Shown: positions 32,374-44,124 of the stretch, in pieces
Position numbering within the stretch: the stretch's first letter is position 1
Layout of the letters: each line of letters starts with the position of its first letter
DNA from: Aquabacterium commune
GTDB taxonomy: Bacteria; Pseudomonadota; Gammaproteobacteria; Burkholderiales; Burkholderiaceae_C
Direction of reading: 5' to 3'
Assembly: GCF_004362855.1 (NCBI RefSeq)
Contig: NZ_SNXW01000009.1
Span: 1 to 64,000, forward strand
Length of the DNA: 64,000 nt
The notes under the pieces: model-generated
Told to the model about the DNA's origin: nothing
The model's input: only the letters and a program-made list of their open reading frames with translations
The model's database searches: none
Made by a program: the position numbers and the translations under genes

Positions 32374-33938
32374 TGGCCGCCCCCTTCGCCCACCTCCACA
32401 GCACGGCCGAGGCCTTGGACTGGCTGCGCCAGCAGGGCGTGGCCGAGCTGACCGTGGACAGCCGCGCCGTGCGCACCTTGCCTGACGCGGCTTTCATCGC
32501 CTGGCCCGGTGCGGCGCGCGATGGCCGCGCCTTCGTGGCCCAGGCGCTCAACGAGGGTGCCCGCGCCTGCCTGGTCGAAGCCGAGGGCGTCGAGGCCTTC
32601 GATTTCGCCGGTGCGCCGGCAGGCCGCATCGCCACGGTGAGCGGCCTCAAGGCACGCAGCGCCGAGATCGCCCATGGCTTCTACGGCGAGCCCAGCGCCG
32701 CGCTGAACGTGGTCGCCGTGACCGGCACCAATGGCAAGACCTCCACCTCCTGGTGGACGGCGCAGGTGCTGCAGGCCCTGGGCCAGCCCTGCGGTGTGGT
32801 GGGCACCTTGGGCGTGGGCCAGGTGAACGCGGTGGTCCACACCGGCCTGACCACGCCCGACCCCATCACCTTGCACCGGACGTTCCAGGCCTTCGTGCAA
32901 CAGGGCCTGAAGGCCGCGGCCATCGAGGCCTCGTCCATCGGCATCGAAGAGCTGCGCCTGCACGCCACGCACATCGCCGTGGCCCAGTTCACCAACTTCA
33001 CGCAAGACCACCTCGACTACCACGGCGACATGGCCGCCTACTGGCAGGCCAAGCGCAGCCTGTTCGACTGGCCGGGCCTGCGCGCCGCCGTCATCAACCT
33101 CGACGATGCGATGGGCCGCGAGCTGCTGGCCCACGCCCTGTCGCGTGGTCTGGACGCCTGGAGCTACACCCTGACGGCTGGCAGCACCGCGCGCTTGCAG
33201 GCCCAGGCCGTGCAGCACCTGCCCGCCGGCGTGGCCTTCACCGTGGTCGAGCGCGCACCGGCGTCGGGTGAGGTGCTGGCGCAGGTCGCCGTGAGCGCGC
33301 CCGTCACAGGCGGCTTCAACGTGGCCAACCTGCTGGCCGTGATCGGCGCAGCGCGCGCCCTCGGGGCCTCGCTGGCCGATGCTGCCGCGGTTTGCGCCCA
33401 ACTCCAGGCCGTGCCGGGCCGCATGCAGATCGTGCCGGCGCCCGCAGACCAGGCCGCTGCGCCCCTGGTGGTGGTGGACTACGCCCACACGCCCGACGCG
33501 CTGGAAAAAGCCCTGACCGCGCTGCGCCCCGTGGCCCAGGCCCGCGGTGGCCGGCTGTGGTGTGTGTTCGGCTGTGGCGGTGACCGCGACCCGATCAAGC
33601 GCCCGCTCATGGGCGCCACCGCCGACCGCCACGCCGACCACGTCGTGCTGACCAGCGACAACCCGCGCAGCGAAGCGCCATGCTTCATCCTCTCGCAGAT
33701 CCTGGCCGGCGTGCCGGGCCGCGACGAGGTGGCCGTCATCGAAGACCGCCGCGAAGCCGTCGCGCATGCCATCGGCCAAGCCGCCGCGCACGACGTCATC
33801 CTGCTGGCCGGCAAGGGCCACGAGACCACGCAAGAGGTGGGCGGCGTGAAGACACCTTTCTCCGACCTGGACGAAGCTGCGGCGGCCTTGCACGTGCGGG
33901 CTTCGTCGGGTGCCGCCTCGCAAGGAGGTGCCGCATGA
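32373..33938 (+). CDS. murE: UDP-MurNAc-L-Ala-D-Glu:meso-diaminopimelate ligase
   Basis: A 521-residue cytoplasmic Mur ligase that adds meso-DAP to UDP-MurNAc-dipeptide. The ATP loop GTNGKT is at 118-123 and the substrate-selecting DNPR at 429-432; that motif marks meso-DAP rather than lysine. YAHTPDALEKAL and GKGHETTQEV are also typical. Its ATG shares a base with the ftsI stop (TGATG). It sits in the standard dcw position before murF. Confidence 0.95.
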   Translation: MAAPFAHLHSTAEALDWLRQQGVAELTVDSRAVRTLPDAAFIAWPGAARDGRAFVAQALNEGARACLVEAEGVEAFDFAGAPAGRIATVSGLKARSAEIAHGFYGEPSAALNVVAVTGTNGKTSTSWWTAQVLQALGQPCGVVGTLGVGQVNAVVHTGLTTPDPITLHRTFQAFVQQGLKAAAIEASSIGIEELRLHATHIAVAQFTNFTQDHLDYHGDMAAYWQAKRSLFDWPGLRAAVINLDDAMGRELLAHALSRGLDAWSYTLTAGSTARLQAQAVQHLPAGVAFTVVERAPASGEVLAQVAVSAPVTGGFNVANLLAVIGAARALGASLADAAAVCAQLQAVPGRMQIVPAPADQAAAPLVVVDYAHTPDALEKALTALRPVAQARGGRLWCVFGCGGDRDPIKRPLMGATADRHADHVVLTSDNPRSEAPCFILSQILAGVPGRDEVAVIEDRREAVAHAIGQAAAHDVILLAGKGHETTQEVGGVKTPFSDLDEAAAALHVRASSGAASQGGAA

Positions 33939-35395
33939 ACACCACGATGACGACCCTGGCCCAGGTCCATGCCCTGCTGCCCGGCTCGGTGCTGCATGGC
34001 GACCCGGCCACGCCGATCACCCGCGTGCACACCGACACCCGCACGCTGCAAGCCGGTGACCTCTTCCTGGCGCTGTGCGGCGAACGCTTCGATGCCCACG
34101 ACTTTCTGCCGCAAGCGGCGCAGTCGGGTGCCGTGGCCGTGATCGGGCAGCGCGGTGTGGCCGCGTGCGGCCTGCCGGGCCTGACGGTGAGCGACACCCG
34201 CGCGGCCCTGGGCTGGCTGGCGTCGGGCTGGCGCGCGCGCTTTGACATCCCGCTGGTGGCCGTCACGGGCAGCAATGGCAAGACCACGGTGACGCAGATG
34301 GTGGCGTCCATCCTGCGCGCCTGGATGGCGTCGCAAGGCGATGCCGATGCCGCCCTGGCCACGGCCGGCAACTTCAACAACGACATCGGCGTGCCGCTGA
34401 CCCTGCTGCGCTTGCGCGAGGGCCAGCACCGCTGCGCCGTGGTCGAGCTGGGCATGAACCACCCGGGTGAGATCGCGCAACTGGCCGCCATGGCCGCGCC
34501 CACCGTGGCCCTGGTCAACAACGCCCAGCGCGAGCACCAGGAGTTCATGCACACGGTCGAGGCCGTGGCCCGCGAGAACGGTGCCGTGTTGCAGTCGCTG
34601 TCGCGCACCGGGGTGGCCGTTTTCCCGGCCGACGACGCCCACACGCCGATCTGGCGGGCGCTGGCCAACGGCTGCCGCGTCATCGACTTCGCCACCGAAG
34701 GCGCGGCGGCGGTCACGGGCAGCGCCACCTGGCAGGCTGCGCCCGCGCCGCACTGGCAGATCCGCCTGCGCACGCCGCAGGGCGAGGCCGACGTCGCCCT
34801 GGCCATGGCCGGTCAGCACAATGTGCGCAACGCCCTGGCCGCCACCGCGGCCGTCCTGGGCGCGGGCGTGCCGCTGAACGCCATCGCCGCGGGCCTGCAG
34901 GCCTTCGAGCCGGTCAAGGGCCGCTCGCAACTGCGCCAGGCCCGCCTGCGCGGTCAGGCCGTCACCCTCGTCGATGACAGCTACAACGCCAACCCCGACT
35001 CCGTGCGCGCCGCCATCGACATGCTCGCCGGCCTGCCGGGCCCGCACTGGCTGGTGCTGGGCGACATGGGCGAGGTCGGTGACCAGGGCCCCGCTTTCCA
35101 CGAGGAAGTGGGCGCCTACGCCGCCGAACGTGGCATCGAACACTTCTGGACGGCAGGCGCGCTGTGCGCCCATGCCAGCCATGCAGCGCAGGCTGCACAG
35201 CCCGCAGCCGCCCGCCCACAAGGCGAGGCCGCCGTGCCGTCCGTCCGCCATTTCGACAGCGCCGCCGACATCGTCGCGGCCCTGTCCCAGCCCGATGCGG
35301 CGCCGCCTGCCGCGTCCATCCTGGTCAAAGGTTCTCGCTTCATGAAGATGGAACAAGTCGTCGCCAACCTCACCGGAGGTGCCCATGCTGCTTAG
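33935..35395 (+). CDS. murF: UDP-MurNAc-tripeptide:D-Ala-D-Ala ligase
   Basis: A 486-residue Mur ligase completing the pentapeptide by adding D-Ala-D-Ala. The ATP loop GSNGKT is at 112-117; further conserved stretches are [24 protein letters not shown] and [15 protein letters not shown]. The ATG at 33935 overlaps the murE stop and has AAGGAGG 7-13 bases upstream. A Pro/Ala/Gln-rich loop near residue 415-430 is not conserved. The stop lies 11 bases inside mraY. Confidence 0.95.
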   Translation: MNTTMTTLAQVHALLPGSVLHGDPATPITRVHTDTRTLQAGDLFLALCGERFDAHDFLPQAAQSGAVAVIGQRGVAACGLPGLTVSDTRAALGWLASGWRARFDIPLVAVTGSNGKTTVTQMVASILRAWMASQGDADAALATAGNFNNDIGVPLTLLRLREGQHRCAVVELGMNHPGEIAQLAAMAAPTVALVNNAQREHQEFMHTVEAVARENGAVLQSLSRTGVAVFPADDAHTPIWRALANGCRVIDFATEGAAAVTGSATWQAAPAPHWQIRLRTPQGEADVALAMAGQHNVRNALAATAAVLGAGVPLNAIAAGLQAFEPVKGRSQLRQARLRGQAVTLVDDSYNANPDSVRAAIDMLAGLPGPHWLVLGDMGEVGDQGPAFHEEVGAYAAERGIEHFWTAGALCAHASHAAQAAQPAAARPQGEAAVPSVRHFDSAADIVAALSQPDAAPPAASILVKGSRFMKMEQVVANLTGGAHAA

Positions 35396-36563
35396 TCTGG
35401 CGTCTTGGCTGCAAGGGCTGCACCCCGAGTGGGGCTTCCTGCGCGTCTTCCAGTACCTCACCTTCCGCTCGGTGATGGCGGCCATGACGGCGCTGCTCAT
35501 CGGGCTGCTGCTGGGCCCGTGGGTGATCCGCAAGCTCACCGAGCTGAAGATCGGCCAGCCCATCCGCGAGTACGCCATGGCCAGCCACCTCAGCAAGCGC
35601 GGCACGCCGACCATGGGCGGTGCGCTCATCCTGCTGGCCATCGGCCTGTCCACGCTGCTGTGGTTCGACTGGTCCAACCGCTTCGTGTGGATCGTGATGA
35701 TCGTCACCACCGGCTTCGGCCTGGTCGGCTGGAGAGACGACTGGCGCAAGGTGGTCAACAAGGACCCCGAAGGCATGCCCTCGCGCGAGAAGTACTTCTG
35801 GCAGAGCGTCATCGGTCTGATCGCGGCCATCTACCTGGCCTTCAGCGTGTCCGAGACGAACAACCTGCGCGTCGTCGAGTTGTTCTTCCGCTGGATCGCC
35901 TCGGGCTTCAGCAACGACCTGCCGCCGAAGGCCGACCTGATCGTGCCTTTCTTCAAGACGGTGAGCTACCCGCTGGGCGTGTGGGGCTTCATGCTGCTGA
36001 CCTACATCGTCATCGTGGGCACGAGCAACGCGGTCAACCTGACCGACGGCCTGGACGGCCTGGCCATCATGCCGGCCGTGATGGTGTCGGCCTCGCTGGG
36101 CATCTTCTGCTACGTCACGGGCAATGCCGTGTTCGCCAAGTATTTGCTGCTGCCGCACATCCCGGGCGCGGGCGAGTTGCTGGTGTTCTGCGCAGCCATG
36201 GCCGGCGCGGGTCTGGCCTTCCTGTGGTTCAACGCCTACCCGGCGCAGGTCTTCATGGGTGACGTCGGTGCGCTGGCCCTCGGTGGGGCCCTGGGCACCA
36301 TCGCCGTCATCGTGCGCCAGGAGATCGTGCTGTCCATCATGGGCGGTGTCTTCGTGCTGGAAGCCCTGTCGGTGATGGTGCAGGTGGGCTACTTCAAGTA
36401 CACGAAGAAGAAGTACGGCGAGGGCCGCCGCATCCTGCTGATGGCGCCGCTGCACCACCACTTCGAGAAGTCGGGCTGGAAAGAGACGCAGGTCGTGGTC
36501 CGCTTCTGGATCATCACCATGCTGCTCTGCCTGGTGGGGCTGTCCACCCTCAAGCTGCGTTGA
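35385..36563 (+). CDS. mraY: phospho-MurNAc-pentapeptide-transferase
   Basis: A 392-residue polytopic membrane enzyme making lipid I on undecaprenyl phosphate. About ten TM helices are seen. Conserved cytoplasmic motifs include KRGTPTMGG, the Asp pair region near [24 protein letters not shown] and the [11 protein letters not shown] triple histidine. The ATG at 35385 has GGAGG 5 bases upstream. The start overlaps murF by 11 bases. Confidence 0.96.
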   Translation: MLLSLASWLQGLHPEWGFLRVFQYLTFRSVMAAMTALLIGLLLGPWVIRKLTELKIGQPIREYAMASHLSKRGTPTMGGALILLAIGLSTLLWFDWSNRFVWIVMIVTTGFGLVGWRDDWRKVVNKDPEGMPSREKYFWQSVIGLIAAIYLAFSVSETNNLRVVELFFRWIASGFSNDLPPKADLIVPFFKTVSYPLGVWGFMLLTYIVIVGTSNAVNLTDGLDGLAIMPAVMVSASLGIFCYVTGNAVFAKYLLLPHIPGAGELLVFCAAMAGAGLAFLWFNAYPAQVFMGDVGALALGGALGTIAVIVRQEIVLSIMGGVFVLEALSVMVQVGYFKYTKKKYGEGRRILLMAPLHHHFEKSGWKETQVVVRFWIITMLLCLVGLSTLKLR

Positions 36564-36578
36564 CCGGAGCGACACACC

Positions 36579-38420
36579 ATGCACCACCTGCGTGACCTCA
36601 CCGTGCTGATCCTGGGTCTGGGCGACTCGGGCCTGGCCATGGCGCGCTGGTGCGCCCGGTGCGGCGCGACCGTGCACGTGGCCGACACCCGCGCCCACCC
36701 GCCGCAGGCCGCCACCCTGGCCGCACAGGTGCCCGCGGCGGCGCTGCACCACGGCCTGGACCCGGCGCTGCTGGCGGGCGTGAACCTGGTGCTCAAGAGC
36801 CCCGGCCTGGTGCCCGACGCACCCGATGTGGCGCCGCTGCTGGCCCGCGCCGACGCCCTGGGCATCCCGGTGCGCGGCGAGCTGTCGCTGTTCGCGTCGG
36901 CCTTGGCCGACCTGAAGGCCGAGATGGGTTATGTCCCGAAGGTGGTGGCCATCACCGGCACCAATGGCAAGACGACGACGACCTCGCTGACGGCCAAGCT
37001 GATCGAGCGGGCGGGACTGCGCGTGGGCCTGGCCGGCAACATCGGGCCGACCCTGCTGGACACCCTGCGCGAGGCGCTGGAGCACGAACCCACCCGCTTG
37101 CCCGAGGGCGATGCGCTCGATGCCGACCGGGCCGCCAACGCTCTGCCCGAGCAGCATCAGCCCGACGAGCCCAGGTCCGATGAACCTCTGCCCGATGAAC
37201 CCCTGCCTGAGAACGACGAGCCCCCGCTGCCGGTCGGCGAAGACGGCGATCTGGCCGTGCCCGCCCAGGGCCTGTCGGACGATGTGGATGGCGCAGATGC
37301 CGCAGATGCCGCGGACGCTCCGCTGGTGCAACTGACCCCGCCGCCGCTCGCCGCGCCCACCTTCGAGGTGCTGCCCGAAGCCTGGGTGCTGGAGCTCTCC
37401 AGCTTCCAGCTCGATGGCGTCCATCACTTCGAGCCCGACGCGGCCGTGGTGCTCAACGTCACGCAGGACCACCTCGATTGGCACGGCACCATGGTCGCCT
37501 ACGCCGAGGCCAAGTCGCGCATCTACGGCCATCGCACGGTCATGGTCGTCAACCGCGACGAGCCCTTGGTCGAGGCCATGGTGCCGGCGCCCGAGGTCAT
37601 CAAGTCCGGCGTGCGTGGCCGTCCGGCCCGCGTGGTGCACCGCAAGGTCGTGCGTTTCGGCCTGGACGCACCGCGCGCGCCGGGCGATTTCGGCTTGGTG
37701 GTCGAGTCGGGCATGGCCTGGTTGGTGCGTGCCCTGGAGGCCGACCCGACGATCAAGCGCGGCAAGGGCAAAGGCGCGCAGCTGGAAGACGAGGAGATCG
37801 TCCTGCAGCGTCTGATGCCCGCCGATGCGCTGCGCATCCGCGGCCGCCACAACGCGTCCAACGCCCTGGCCGCGCTGGCCCTGGCCACGGCGATCGGCTG
37901 CCCGCTGGCGCCCATGCTGCACGGCCTGCGCGAGTACCGCGGCGAGCCGCACCGCGTCGAGCACGTGATGACGCTGCGCGGTGTCGATGCCATCGACGAC
38001 AGCAAGGGCACCAACGTCGGCGCCACCGTGGCCGCCCTGCTGGGCCTGGGCGCCGATCTGTCGCCGGGCAAGCTCAGCCTCATCCTGGGGGGCGACGGCA
38101 AGGGCCAGGACTTCGGCCCGCTGCGCGAGCCCGTGGGCCGTTTCGCCCGTGCCGTGGCCCTGATCGGCCGCGACGCCGACGCCATCGGCCAGGTGCTGTC
38201 CGGTGTGCAGACCCCGGCGGGCGACGACATCGTGCTGCAGCGCTTTGACAGCCTGGAAACCGCCACCGCCTGGGCTTTCGAGCAGGCCGCCGAGGGCGAT
38301 GCCCTGCTGCTGAGCCCAGCCTGCGCCAGCCTGGACATGTTCCGCAATTACGCCCACCGCGCCGAGGTCTTCGTGAAGACTTTGCAGGCGCTGGCGACCG
38401 ACCTGGGAGACATCGCATGA
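36579..38420 (+). CDS. murD: UDP-MurNAc-L-alanine:D-glutamate ligase with a large acidic insert
   Basis: A Mur ligase adding D-Glu, 613 residues against about 440 in E. coli. The ATP loop GTNGKT is at 127-132. The next conserved element, [12 protein letters not shown], starts at 269, whereas it normally follows about 45 residues after the loop. The extra ~95 residues (about 169-262) are acidic and rich in Pro, Asp, Glu and Ala, with repeats such as [10 protein letters not shown] and [10 protein letters not shown] second, smaller insert ([16 protein letters not shown]) lies near 395. The C-terminal domain ([11 protein letters not shown] and [12 protein letters not shown]) is intact, so the enzyme is probably active. 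The insert likely forms a flexible loop between ATP-domain strands. Confidence 0.93.
   Translation: MHHLRDLTVLILGLGDSGLAMARWCARCGATVHVADTRAHPPQAATLAAQVPAAALHHGLDPALLAGVNLVLKSPGLVPDAPDVAPLLARADALGIPVRGELSLFASALADLKAEMGYVPKVVAITGTNGKTTTTSLTAKLIERAGLRVGLAGNIGPTLLDTLREALEHEPTRLPEGDALDADRAANALPEQHQPDEPRSDEPLPDEPLPENDEPPLPVGEDGDLAVPAQGLSDDVDGADAADAADAPLVQLTPPPLAAPTFEVLPEAWVLELSSFQLDGVHHFEPDAAVVLNVTQDHLDWHGTMVAYAEAKSRIYGHRTVMVVNRDEPLVEAMVPAPEVIKSGVRGRPARVVHRKVVRFGLDAPRAPGDFGLVVESGMAWLVRALEADPTIKRGKGKGAQLEDEEIVLQRLMPADALRIRGRHNASNALAALALATAIGCPLAPMLHGLREYRGEPHRVEHVMTLRGVDAIDDSKGTNVGATVAALLGLGADLSPGKLSLILGGDGKGQDFGPLREPVGRFARAVALIGRDADAIGQVLSGVQTPAGDDIVLQRFDSLETATAWAFEQAAEGDALLLSPACASLDMFRNYAHRAEVFVKTLQALATDLGDIA
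37288..37323. repeat. 9-bp tandem repeat inside the murD insert
   Basis: GATGGCGCA, GATGCCGCA, GATGCCGCG and a degenerate GACGCTCCG start at 37288, 37297, 37306 and 37315. They encode the [12 protein letters not shown] stretch, a sign that the insert grew by local duplication. Confidence 0.75.
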
Positions 38421-39703
38421 GCGTGGCTGCCAACCGTCCGTCGCCGCTGGCCTGGTTGGGCCGGGCCGTGCGCAGCCTGCGTGGCCAAGGCCAACAGGGC
38501 GAAGGCACCGAGGGCGGCCCGTTGCCTGTGCGCGACTTCGTCAGCGTCAGCACAGCCCAGCCTTCGCGCCTGCTGGGCTTTGACCAGCCCCTGGTGTGGG
38601 TCACGCTGGGCCTGCTGCTGGCCGGCCTGATCATGGTCTATTCGGCCACCATCGGCCTGCCCGACAGCCCGCGCTTTGCCAACTACGCGCCCACGCATTT
38701 CGTGATGCGCCACCTGCTGTCCATCGTCATCGCCATCGCGGTGTCGGCCGTGGTCACGCAGATCCCGATGGCGACCTGGGAGCGCATCGCGCCCTGGTTG
38801 TTCGTGGCCTCGCTGGTGCTGCTCATCCTGGTGCTGATCCCGCATGTGGGCAAGGTGGTCTATGGCGCGCGGCGCTGGTTGCCGCTGGGCATCATGAACT
38901 TCCAGCCGTCCGAGTTGGCCAAGCTGGCCATCGTGCTCTACGCCTCGGACTACATGGTCCGCAAGATGGACGTCAAAGAGCACTTCTTTCGCGCCGTGGC
39001 CCCGATGGCCGTGGCCGTGGCCGTGGTCGGCTTACTGCTGCTGGCCGAGCCCGACATGGGCGCCTTCCTCGTGATCGCCACCATCGCCATGAGCATCCTG
39101 TTCCTGGGCGGGGTGAACGGCCGCATGTTCTTCCTGATCACGGCGGTGCTGATCGGTGCCTTCATGCTGATGATCTCGCTGAGCCCGTGGCGGCGCGAGC
39201 GCATCTTCGCCTACCTCGACCCGTGGAACGAGAAGAACGCGCTGGGCAAGGCCTACCAGCTGACCCACTCGCTGATCGCCTTCGGCCGCGGTGAGATCTT
39301 CGGTGAAGGGTTGGGCTCCAGCCTGGAAAAGCTGCACTACCTGCCCGAAGCCCACACCGACTTCCTGCTGGCCGTCATCGGCGAAGAGATGGGTTTCGTC
39401 GGCGTGGCCGCGGTCATCATCGCCTTCTTCTGGCTGGTGGTGCGCCTGTTCAACATCGGCCGCCAGGCCATCGCGCTCGACCGCGTTTTCTCAGGCCTGG
39501 TGGCCCAGGGCGTGGCGGTGTGGATGGGTGGCCAGGGCTTCATCAACATGGGCGTGAACCTGGGCGTGCTGCCCACCAAGGGCCTGACACTGCCGCTGAT
39601 GAGCTTCGGAGGCTCGGGCGTGCTGCTCAACTGCATCGCCCTGGCCATCTGCCTGCGGGTGGACATGGAAAACAGGCAGTTGATGCGCGGAGGCCGCGCA
39701 TGA
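38417..39703 (+). CDS. ftsW: septal peptidoglycan polymerase FtsW
   Basis: A 428-residue SEDS-family glycosyltransferase that polymerises lipid II at the septum with FtsI. About ten TM helices begin near residue 60; the first 55 residues are a cytoplasmic tail. Conserved stretches are [29 protein letters not shown], the [15 protein letters not shown] block and [17 protein letters not shown] overlap with murD and with murG. Confidence 0.95.
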   Translation: MSVAANRPSPLAWLGRAVRSLRGQGQQGEGTEGGPLPVRDFVSVSTAQPSRLLGFDQPLVWVTLGLLLAGLIMVYSATIGLPDSPRFANYAPTHFVMRHLLSIVIAIAVSAVVTQIPMATWERIAPWLFVASLVLLILVLIPHVGKVVYGARRWLPLGIMNFQPSELAKLAIVLYASDYMVRKMDVKEHFFRAVAPMAVAVAVVGLLLLAEPDMGAFLVIATIAMSILFLGGVNGRMFFLITAVLIGAFMLMISLSPWRRERIFAYLDPWNEKNALGKAYQLTHSLIAFGRGEIFGEGLGSSLEKLHYLPEAHTDFLLAVIGEEMGFVGVAAVIIAFFWLVVRLFNIGRQAIALDRVFSGLVAQGVAVWMGGQGFINMGVNLGVLPTKGLTLPLMSFGGSGVLLNCIALAICLRVDMENRQLMRGGRA

Positions 39704-40827
39704 CGCAAGCACCCCGTCACCTCGTCATCATGGCCGCGGGCACTGGCGGCCACATCATGCCCGGCCTGGCCGTGGCCGATGAGATGAAGCGCCGCGGCTG
39801 GACCGTGAGCTGGCTGGGCACCGAGGGCGGCATGGAAAACCGCCTGGTGCCGCCCACCGGCATCCCGCTGGACACCATCTCCTTCAACGGCCTGCGCGGC
39901 AAGTCGGTCAAGGACACGTTGTTCGGCGGCGTGCGACTGCTCAAGGCCTTCGCCGACTGCTTCAAGATCCTGTCGGCGCGCAAAGCGAATGCCGTGCTGG
40001 GCATGGGCGGCTACGTCTGCTTCCCCGGTGGCGTCATGAGCGCCGCGCGCGGCCTGCCGCTGGTGATGGTCAACGCCGATGCGGCCATGCTGCTGAGCAA
40101 CCGCGCGCTGCTGCCCATCACCGACGTGCTGGCCTGCGGTTTCGATGGCCCGGCCGCCAGGCACAAGGTGTCGCGTGTGACGGGCAACCCGGTGCGCGCC
40201 GAAATCGAGGCCATCGCCGAACCGGCTCAGCGCTTCGCCGGCCGCAACGGGCCGCTGAAGGTGCTGGTGGTCGGGGGCAGCCTGGGCGCGCGCGCGCTCA
40301 ACCAGGCGCTGCCGCTGGCGCTGGCCCGCTTGTTCAAGGATGTGCCCGCCGACCGCCGCCTCCGCATCACGCACCAGACGGGCATGGCCAACCTCGCAGA
40401 CGTGAAGGCCGACTACGTCAAGGCCGGCCTGGACCCGGCCAGCGATGTGGAGCTGCTGCCCTTCATCAACAACATGGCCCAGCGCCTGGCCGACTGCGAC
40501 CTCATCGTCTGCCGTGCCGGCGCCATCACCGTCAGCGAACTCTGTGCCGCGGGCGTGCCCAGCATCCTCATCCCCTTGGTGGTGTCCACCACGGCCCACC
40601 AGCGTGACAACGCCGAGTTCATGGCCGCCCACCAGGCCGCCATCCACCTGCCGCAAACCGAGCTGAGCGCCGAGACCCTGGCCGCTCAACTGCAGTCGCT
40701 GCAGCGCAGTAGCCTGGCCGAGATGGCCGGCCGCGCACGGGCCCTGGCGCGTCACCAATCCGCTGCCGCGGTGGCCGATGCCATCGAGCAGTTTGTCAAA
40801 CCCACTTCAGTAAAGGCGTCGGCATGA
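39700..40827 (+). CDS. murG: UDP-GlcNAc:lipid I N-acetylglucosaminyltransferase
   Basis: A 375-residue GT-B glycosyltransferase forming lipid II at the inner face of the membrane. [15 protein letters not shown] at residues 12-26 (glycine loop), [23 protein letters not shown] and [23 protein letters not shown] (UDP-GlcNAc site) are typical. Its ATG shares bases with the ftsW stop and its stop with murC. Confidence 0.95.
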   Translation: MTQAPRHLVIMAAGTGGHIMPGLAVADEMKRRGWTVSWLGTEGGMENRLVPPTGIPLDTISFNGLRGKSVKDTLFGGVRLLKAFADCFKILSARKANAVLGMGGYVCFPGGVMSAARGLPLVMVNADAAMLLSNRALLPITDVLACGFDGPAARHKVSRVTGNPVRAEIEAIAEPAQRFAGRNGPLKVLVVGGSLGARALNQALPLALARLFKDVPADRRLRITHQTGMANLADVKADYVKAGLDPASDVELLPFINNMAQRLADCDLIVCRAGAITVSELCAAGVPSILIPLVVSTTAHQRDNAEFMAAHQAAIHLPQTELSAETLAAQLQSLQRSSLAEMAGRARALARHQSAAAVADAIEQFVKPTSVKASA

Positions 40828-42233
40828 AGCACGCCGTCAAGCACATCCATTTCGTGGGCATCGGGGGCGCCGGCATGAGCGGCATCGCCGAGATCCTGCA
40901 CAACCTGGGCTACCGCGTGTCGGGCTCGGACCAGTCCGACAGCGCCACCTCGCGCCGCCTGGCCTCGCTCGGCATCGCGGTGCACATCGGCCACGAGGCC
41001 GCGCACATCGCCGGTGCCGAAGCCGTGGTCACGTCCACCGCCGTGAAGGGCGACAACCCCGAGGTCATCGCCGCACGCGCCAAGCGCATCCCGGTGGTGC
41101 CGCGCGCCGTCATGCTGGCCGAGCTGATGCGCCTGCGCCGCGGCATCGCCATCGCGGGCACGCATGGCAAGACCACCACCACTTCGCTGGTCACGGCCAT
41201 CCTGACCGAAGCCGGTGTCGATCCGACCTTCGTGATCGGCGGCAAGCTGCACAGCGCCGGTGCCAACTCGGCCCTGGGCAAGGGCGAGTACATCGTGGTC
41301 GAGGCCGACGAGTCGGACGCCTCCTTCCTCAACCTCATGCCCGTGCTGTCGGTCGTCACCAACATCGATGCCGACCACATGGACACCTATGGCCACGACT
41401 TCGCCAAGCTCAAGCAGGCGTTCGTGGACTTCCTGCACCGCATGCCCTTCTACGGCGCGGCCATCCTGTGCTCGGACGACCCAGGCGTGCGCAGCATCAT
41501 CCCGTTGATCTCACGACCGGTCATCAGCTACGGCTTCGGTGAAGACGCCCAGGTGCGCGCGGTCGATGTCGAGGCCTTGCCCGGCGGTCAGATGCGCTTC
41601 ACCGTGCAGCGTCGCAATGGCACCGTCATGCCCGACCTGCACGTGACGCTGAACCTGCCTGGCCGCCACAACGTGCTCAACGCGCTGGCCGCCATCGCCG
41701 TGGCCACCGAGATCGAGTTGCCCGACGAGCCCATGGCCAAGGCCCTGGCCGCCTTCACCGGCGTGGGCCGCCGCTTCCAGCGCCATGGCGATTTCCCCGC
41801 CGCCGACGGTGGCCGCTTCACCCTGATCGACGACTACGGTCACCACCCGGTGGAGATGGCCGCCGTCATCAGCGCCGCGCGTGGCGCCTTCCCCGACCAG
41901 CGCCTGGTGCTGGCCTTCCAGCCGCACCGCTACACCCGCACCCGCGACTGTTTCGAGGATTTCGTCAAGGTGCTCGGCACCTCCGACGCCGTGCTGCTGA
42001 CCGAGGTCTATGCCGCTGGCGAAGCGCCCATCGTCGCGGCAGACGGCCGTGCGCTGACCCGCGCCGTGCGCGTGGCGGGCAAGGTCGAGCCGGTGTTCGT
42101 TGACGACGTGGCCGAGTTGCCCCAGGCCATCGTCGCCAATGCCCGTGGCGGCGACATCGTCATCTGCATGGGCGCAGGGACCATCGGCAGCGTGGCCGGC
42201 AAGGTCGCCGAGATGTTGAAAGAGAGCGCCTGA
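40824..42233 (+). CDS. murC: UDP-N-acetylmuramate:L-alanine ligase
   Basis: A 469-residue Mur ligase adding the first residue, L-Ala. It has [17 protein letters not shown] at the N-terminus, the ATP loop GTHGKT at 112-117, [10 protein letters not shown], the FQPHRYTRT block and DVYAAGE-like [13 protein letters not shown]. All domains are intact. ATGA overlap with murG. Confidence 0.96.
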   Translation: MKHAVKHIHFVGIGGAGMSGIAEILHNLGYRVSGSDQSDSATSRRLASLGIAVHIGHEAAHIAGAEAVVTSTAVKGDNPEVIAARAKRIPVVPRAVMLAELMRLRRGIAIAGTHGKTTTTSLVTAILTEAGVDPTFVIGGKLHSAGANSALGKGEYIVVEADESDASFLNLMPVLSVVTNIDADHMDTYGHDFAKLKQAFVDFLHRMPFYGAAILCSDDPGVRSIIPLISRPVISYGFGEDAQVRAVDVEALPGGQMRFTVQRRNGTVMPDLHVTLNLPGRHNVLNALAAIAVATEIELPDEPMAKALAAFTGVGRRFQRHGDFPAADGGRFTLIDDYGHHPVEMAAVISAARGAFPDQRLVLAFQPHRYTRTRDCFEDFVKVLGTSDAVLLTEVYAAGEAPIVAADGRALTRAVRVAGKVEPVFVDDVAELPQAIVANARGGDIVICMGAGTIGSVAGKVAEMLKESA

Positions 42234-42234
42234 G

Positions 42235-43206
42235 ATGAGCAACGTGCATGTGAATGCCTCCCCCATCGACGTGGCCTCGCTGGGCCGCGTGGCCGTGCTC
42301 TTCGGTGGCACCTCGGCGGAACGCGAGGTCTCGCTGATGTCGGGCAGCGGTGTCTTGAAGGCCTTGCAGTCGCAAGGTGTGGACGCCTTCGCTTTCGACC
42401 CGGCCGAGCGCCCGCTGCAAGAGCTCAAGGCCGAGGGCGTGAGCCGCTGCTTCATCGCCCTGCATGGCCGCGGCGGGGAAGACGGCACCGTGCAAGGCGC
42501 GCTGGAGTTGCTGGGCATCCCCTACACCGGCTCGGGCGTGATGGCGTCGAGCATCGCCATGGACAAGGTCATGACCAAGCGCATCTGGCGCTTCGAAGGC
42601 CTGCCCACGCCGGACTGGCGCATGGTGGGCAGCGTGGCCGAATGCGAGCACGCCCTGGTGGCGCTGGGTGCGCCCATGATCGTCAAGCCGGCGCGCGAGG
42701 GCTCGTCCATCGGCCTGAGCAAGGTGACCGATGTGTCGCAGTGCGCCGCCGCCTATGCCGCCGCCGCCCAGCACGACCCCGAGGTGCTGTGCGAACAGTT
42801 CATCGAGGGCGAGGAAACCACCTGCCCGGTGCTGACCGTCGAAGGCGAGGCCCTGGCCCTGCCGGTGATCCGCATCGTTGCGCCCGGTGGCAACTACGAC
42901 TACCAGAACAAGTACTTCACCGACGAGGTGAAGTACCTCTGCCCGAGCCAGCTTGACGCCGACGAAGAGGCCGAGATCCAGCGCCAGGTGCTGCGCGCCT
43001 TCAAGACGCTGGGCTGCCGTGGCTGGGCCCGTGCCGACGTGATGATCCGCAAGACCGACCGCCAGCCCTTCCTGCTGGAGATCAACACCTCGCCGGGCAT
43101 GACCGGCCACTCCCTGGTGCCCATGTCGGCCAAAGCGGCCGGCCTGAGCTACGAACAACTCTGTGTGCACCTGCTGGCCTCGGCCAGCCTGGACCAGCCC
43201 GCCTGA
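42235..43206 (+). CDS. ddlB: D-alanine:D-alanine ligase
   Basis: A 323-residue ATP-grasp ligase that makes the D-Ala-D-Ala used by Mur[65 protein letters not shown] and [17 protein letters not shown] are characteristic, with Tyr and Glu metal/substrate residues present. It starts one base after the murC stop. Confidence 0.95.
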   Translation: MSNVHVNASPIDVASLGRVAVLFGGTSAEREVSLMSGSGVLKALQSQGVDAFAFDPAERPLQELKAEGVSRCFIALHGRGGEDGTVQGALELLGIPYTGSGVMASSIAMDKVMTKRIWRFEGLPTPDWRMVGSVAECEHALVALGAPMIVKPAREGSSIGLSKVTDVSQCAAAYAAAAQHDPEVLCEQFIEGEETTCPVLTVEGEALALPVIRIVAPGGNYDYQNKYFTDEVKYLCPSQLDADEEAEIQRQVLRAFKTLGCRGWARADVMIRKTDRQPFLLEINTSPGMTGHSLVPMSAKAAGLSYEQLCVHLLASASLDQPA

Positions 43207-43222
43207 GGAAGCCGAGCACGCC

Positions 43223-44110
43223 ATGCAAGCCGCCGCCGCCCTCCACCTGCCACGCGAAGCCGATGAGGCGTCTCAGGACGTCCGCTGGATGAACGCGGCC
43301 GCAGCCTTGCTGCTGGGGGTGGCCGTGTGCGGCTTGCTGTGGGCCGGCATGCAGCGCCTGAGCCGCTTGCCCTTGTTCGCGCTCCAGCAGGTGCAGCTCG
43401 AAGGCGACCTGGTGCGCAACAACATCGCCACCGTGCGCGCCAACATCGTGCCGCGCCTGCCGGGTGGCTTCTTCCAGACCGACCTGGCGCGCGCCCGCGA
43501 GGTCTTCGAGGCCGTGCCCTGGGTGCGCCACGCCGTGGTGCGGCGCGTGTGGCCCAACGAGTTGCGCGTGCAGCTGGAGGAGCACCGCCCCGCCGCCTAC
43601 TGGCAGCACGAAGACCGCGACGACCAACTCGTCAACACCTTCGGCGAGGTGTTCGATGCCAACATCGGCGATGTGGAAGAGCGCCTGCCCACGCTGGACG
43701 CGCCGGCCAACGCAGGCCCGGGCGAGTCCCGCGCCATGCTCGACATGCTGCGCCGCTTGCAGCCCGTGCTGGCGCCGCTGGGCAACATCGACACCCTGCA
43801 CCTGAGCGAACGCGGCTCCTGGTCGGTGGACCTCGACAACGACGCCGACATCCAGTTGGGTCGCGGCAGCGAAGACGAAATCGTCGCCCGTGCCCAGCGC
43901 TTCGTGCGCACCTTGCCCGAGCTCAAGCGACGCTACCCAGCGCCGCTGTCTTACGCCGATTTGCGCTACCCCGAAGGCTACGCCGTCAAGCTCCGTGGCA
44001 CGACCACCTCGCAGGAGGTCCCGAAGCCCGGCGCTGTGCGCAAACCACTGCCTCCTGCCAACAACAAAACGCCCGCGGCCCCTTCGCGAAGCGTGAATTC
44101 AACTCGATAA
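43223..44110 (+). CDS. ftsQ: cell division protein FtsQ
   Basis: A 295-residue bitopic divisome protein. A TM helix (about 28-50) is followed by a POTRA domain (FALQQVQLEGDLVRNN, PGGFFQTDLARAREVFEAVPWV) and the FtsQ beta-domain (RRVWPNELRVQLEEHRPAAYW). It links FtsL/FtsB to earlier divisome proteins. The ATG at 43223 is chosen because the preceding in-frame residues overlap ddlB and are not conserved. The C-terminal 30 residues are a Lys/Pro/Asn-rich tail. Confidence 0.93.
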   Translation: MQAAAALHLPREADEASQDVRWMNAAAALLLGVAVCGLLWAGMQRLSRLPLFALQQVQLEGDLVRNNIATVRANIVPRLPGGFFQTDLARAREVFEAVPWVRHAVVRRVWPNELRVQLEEHRPAAYWQHEDRDDQLVNTFGEVFDANIGDVEERLPTLDAPANAGPGESRAMLDMLRRLQPVLAPLGNIDTLHLSERGSWSVDLDNDADIQLGRGSEDEIVARAQRFVRTLPELKRRYPAPLSYADLRYPEGYAVKLRGTTTSQEVPKPGAVRKPLPPANNKTPAAPSRSVNSTR

Positions 44111-44124
44111 TCGACGCACACACC

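Noticed and set aside
35370-38357. A 995-residue minus-strand open frame opposite mraY and murD.
   Set aside because: It is a codon-bias shadow of two essential genes with complete motifs.
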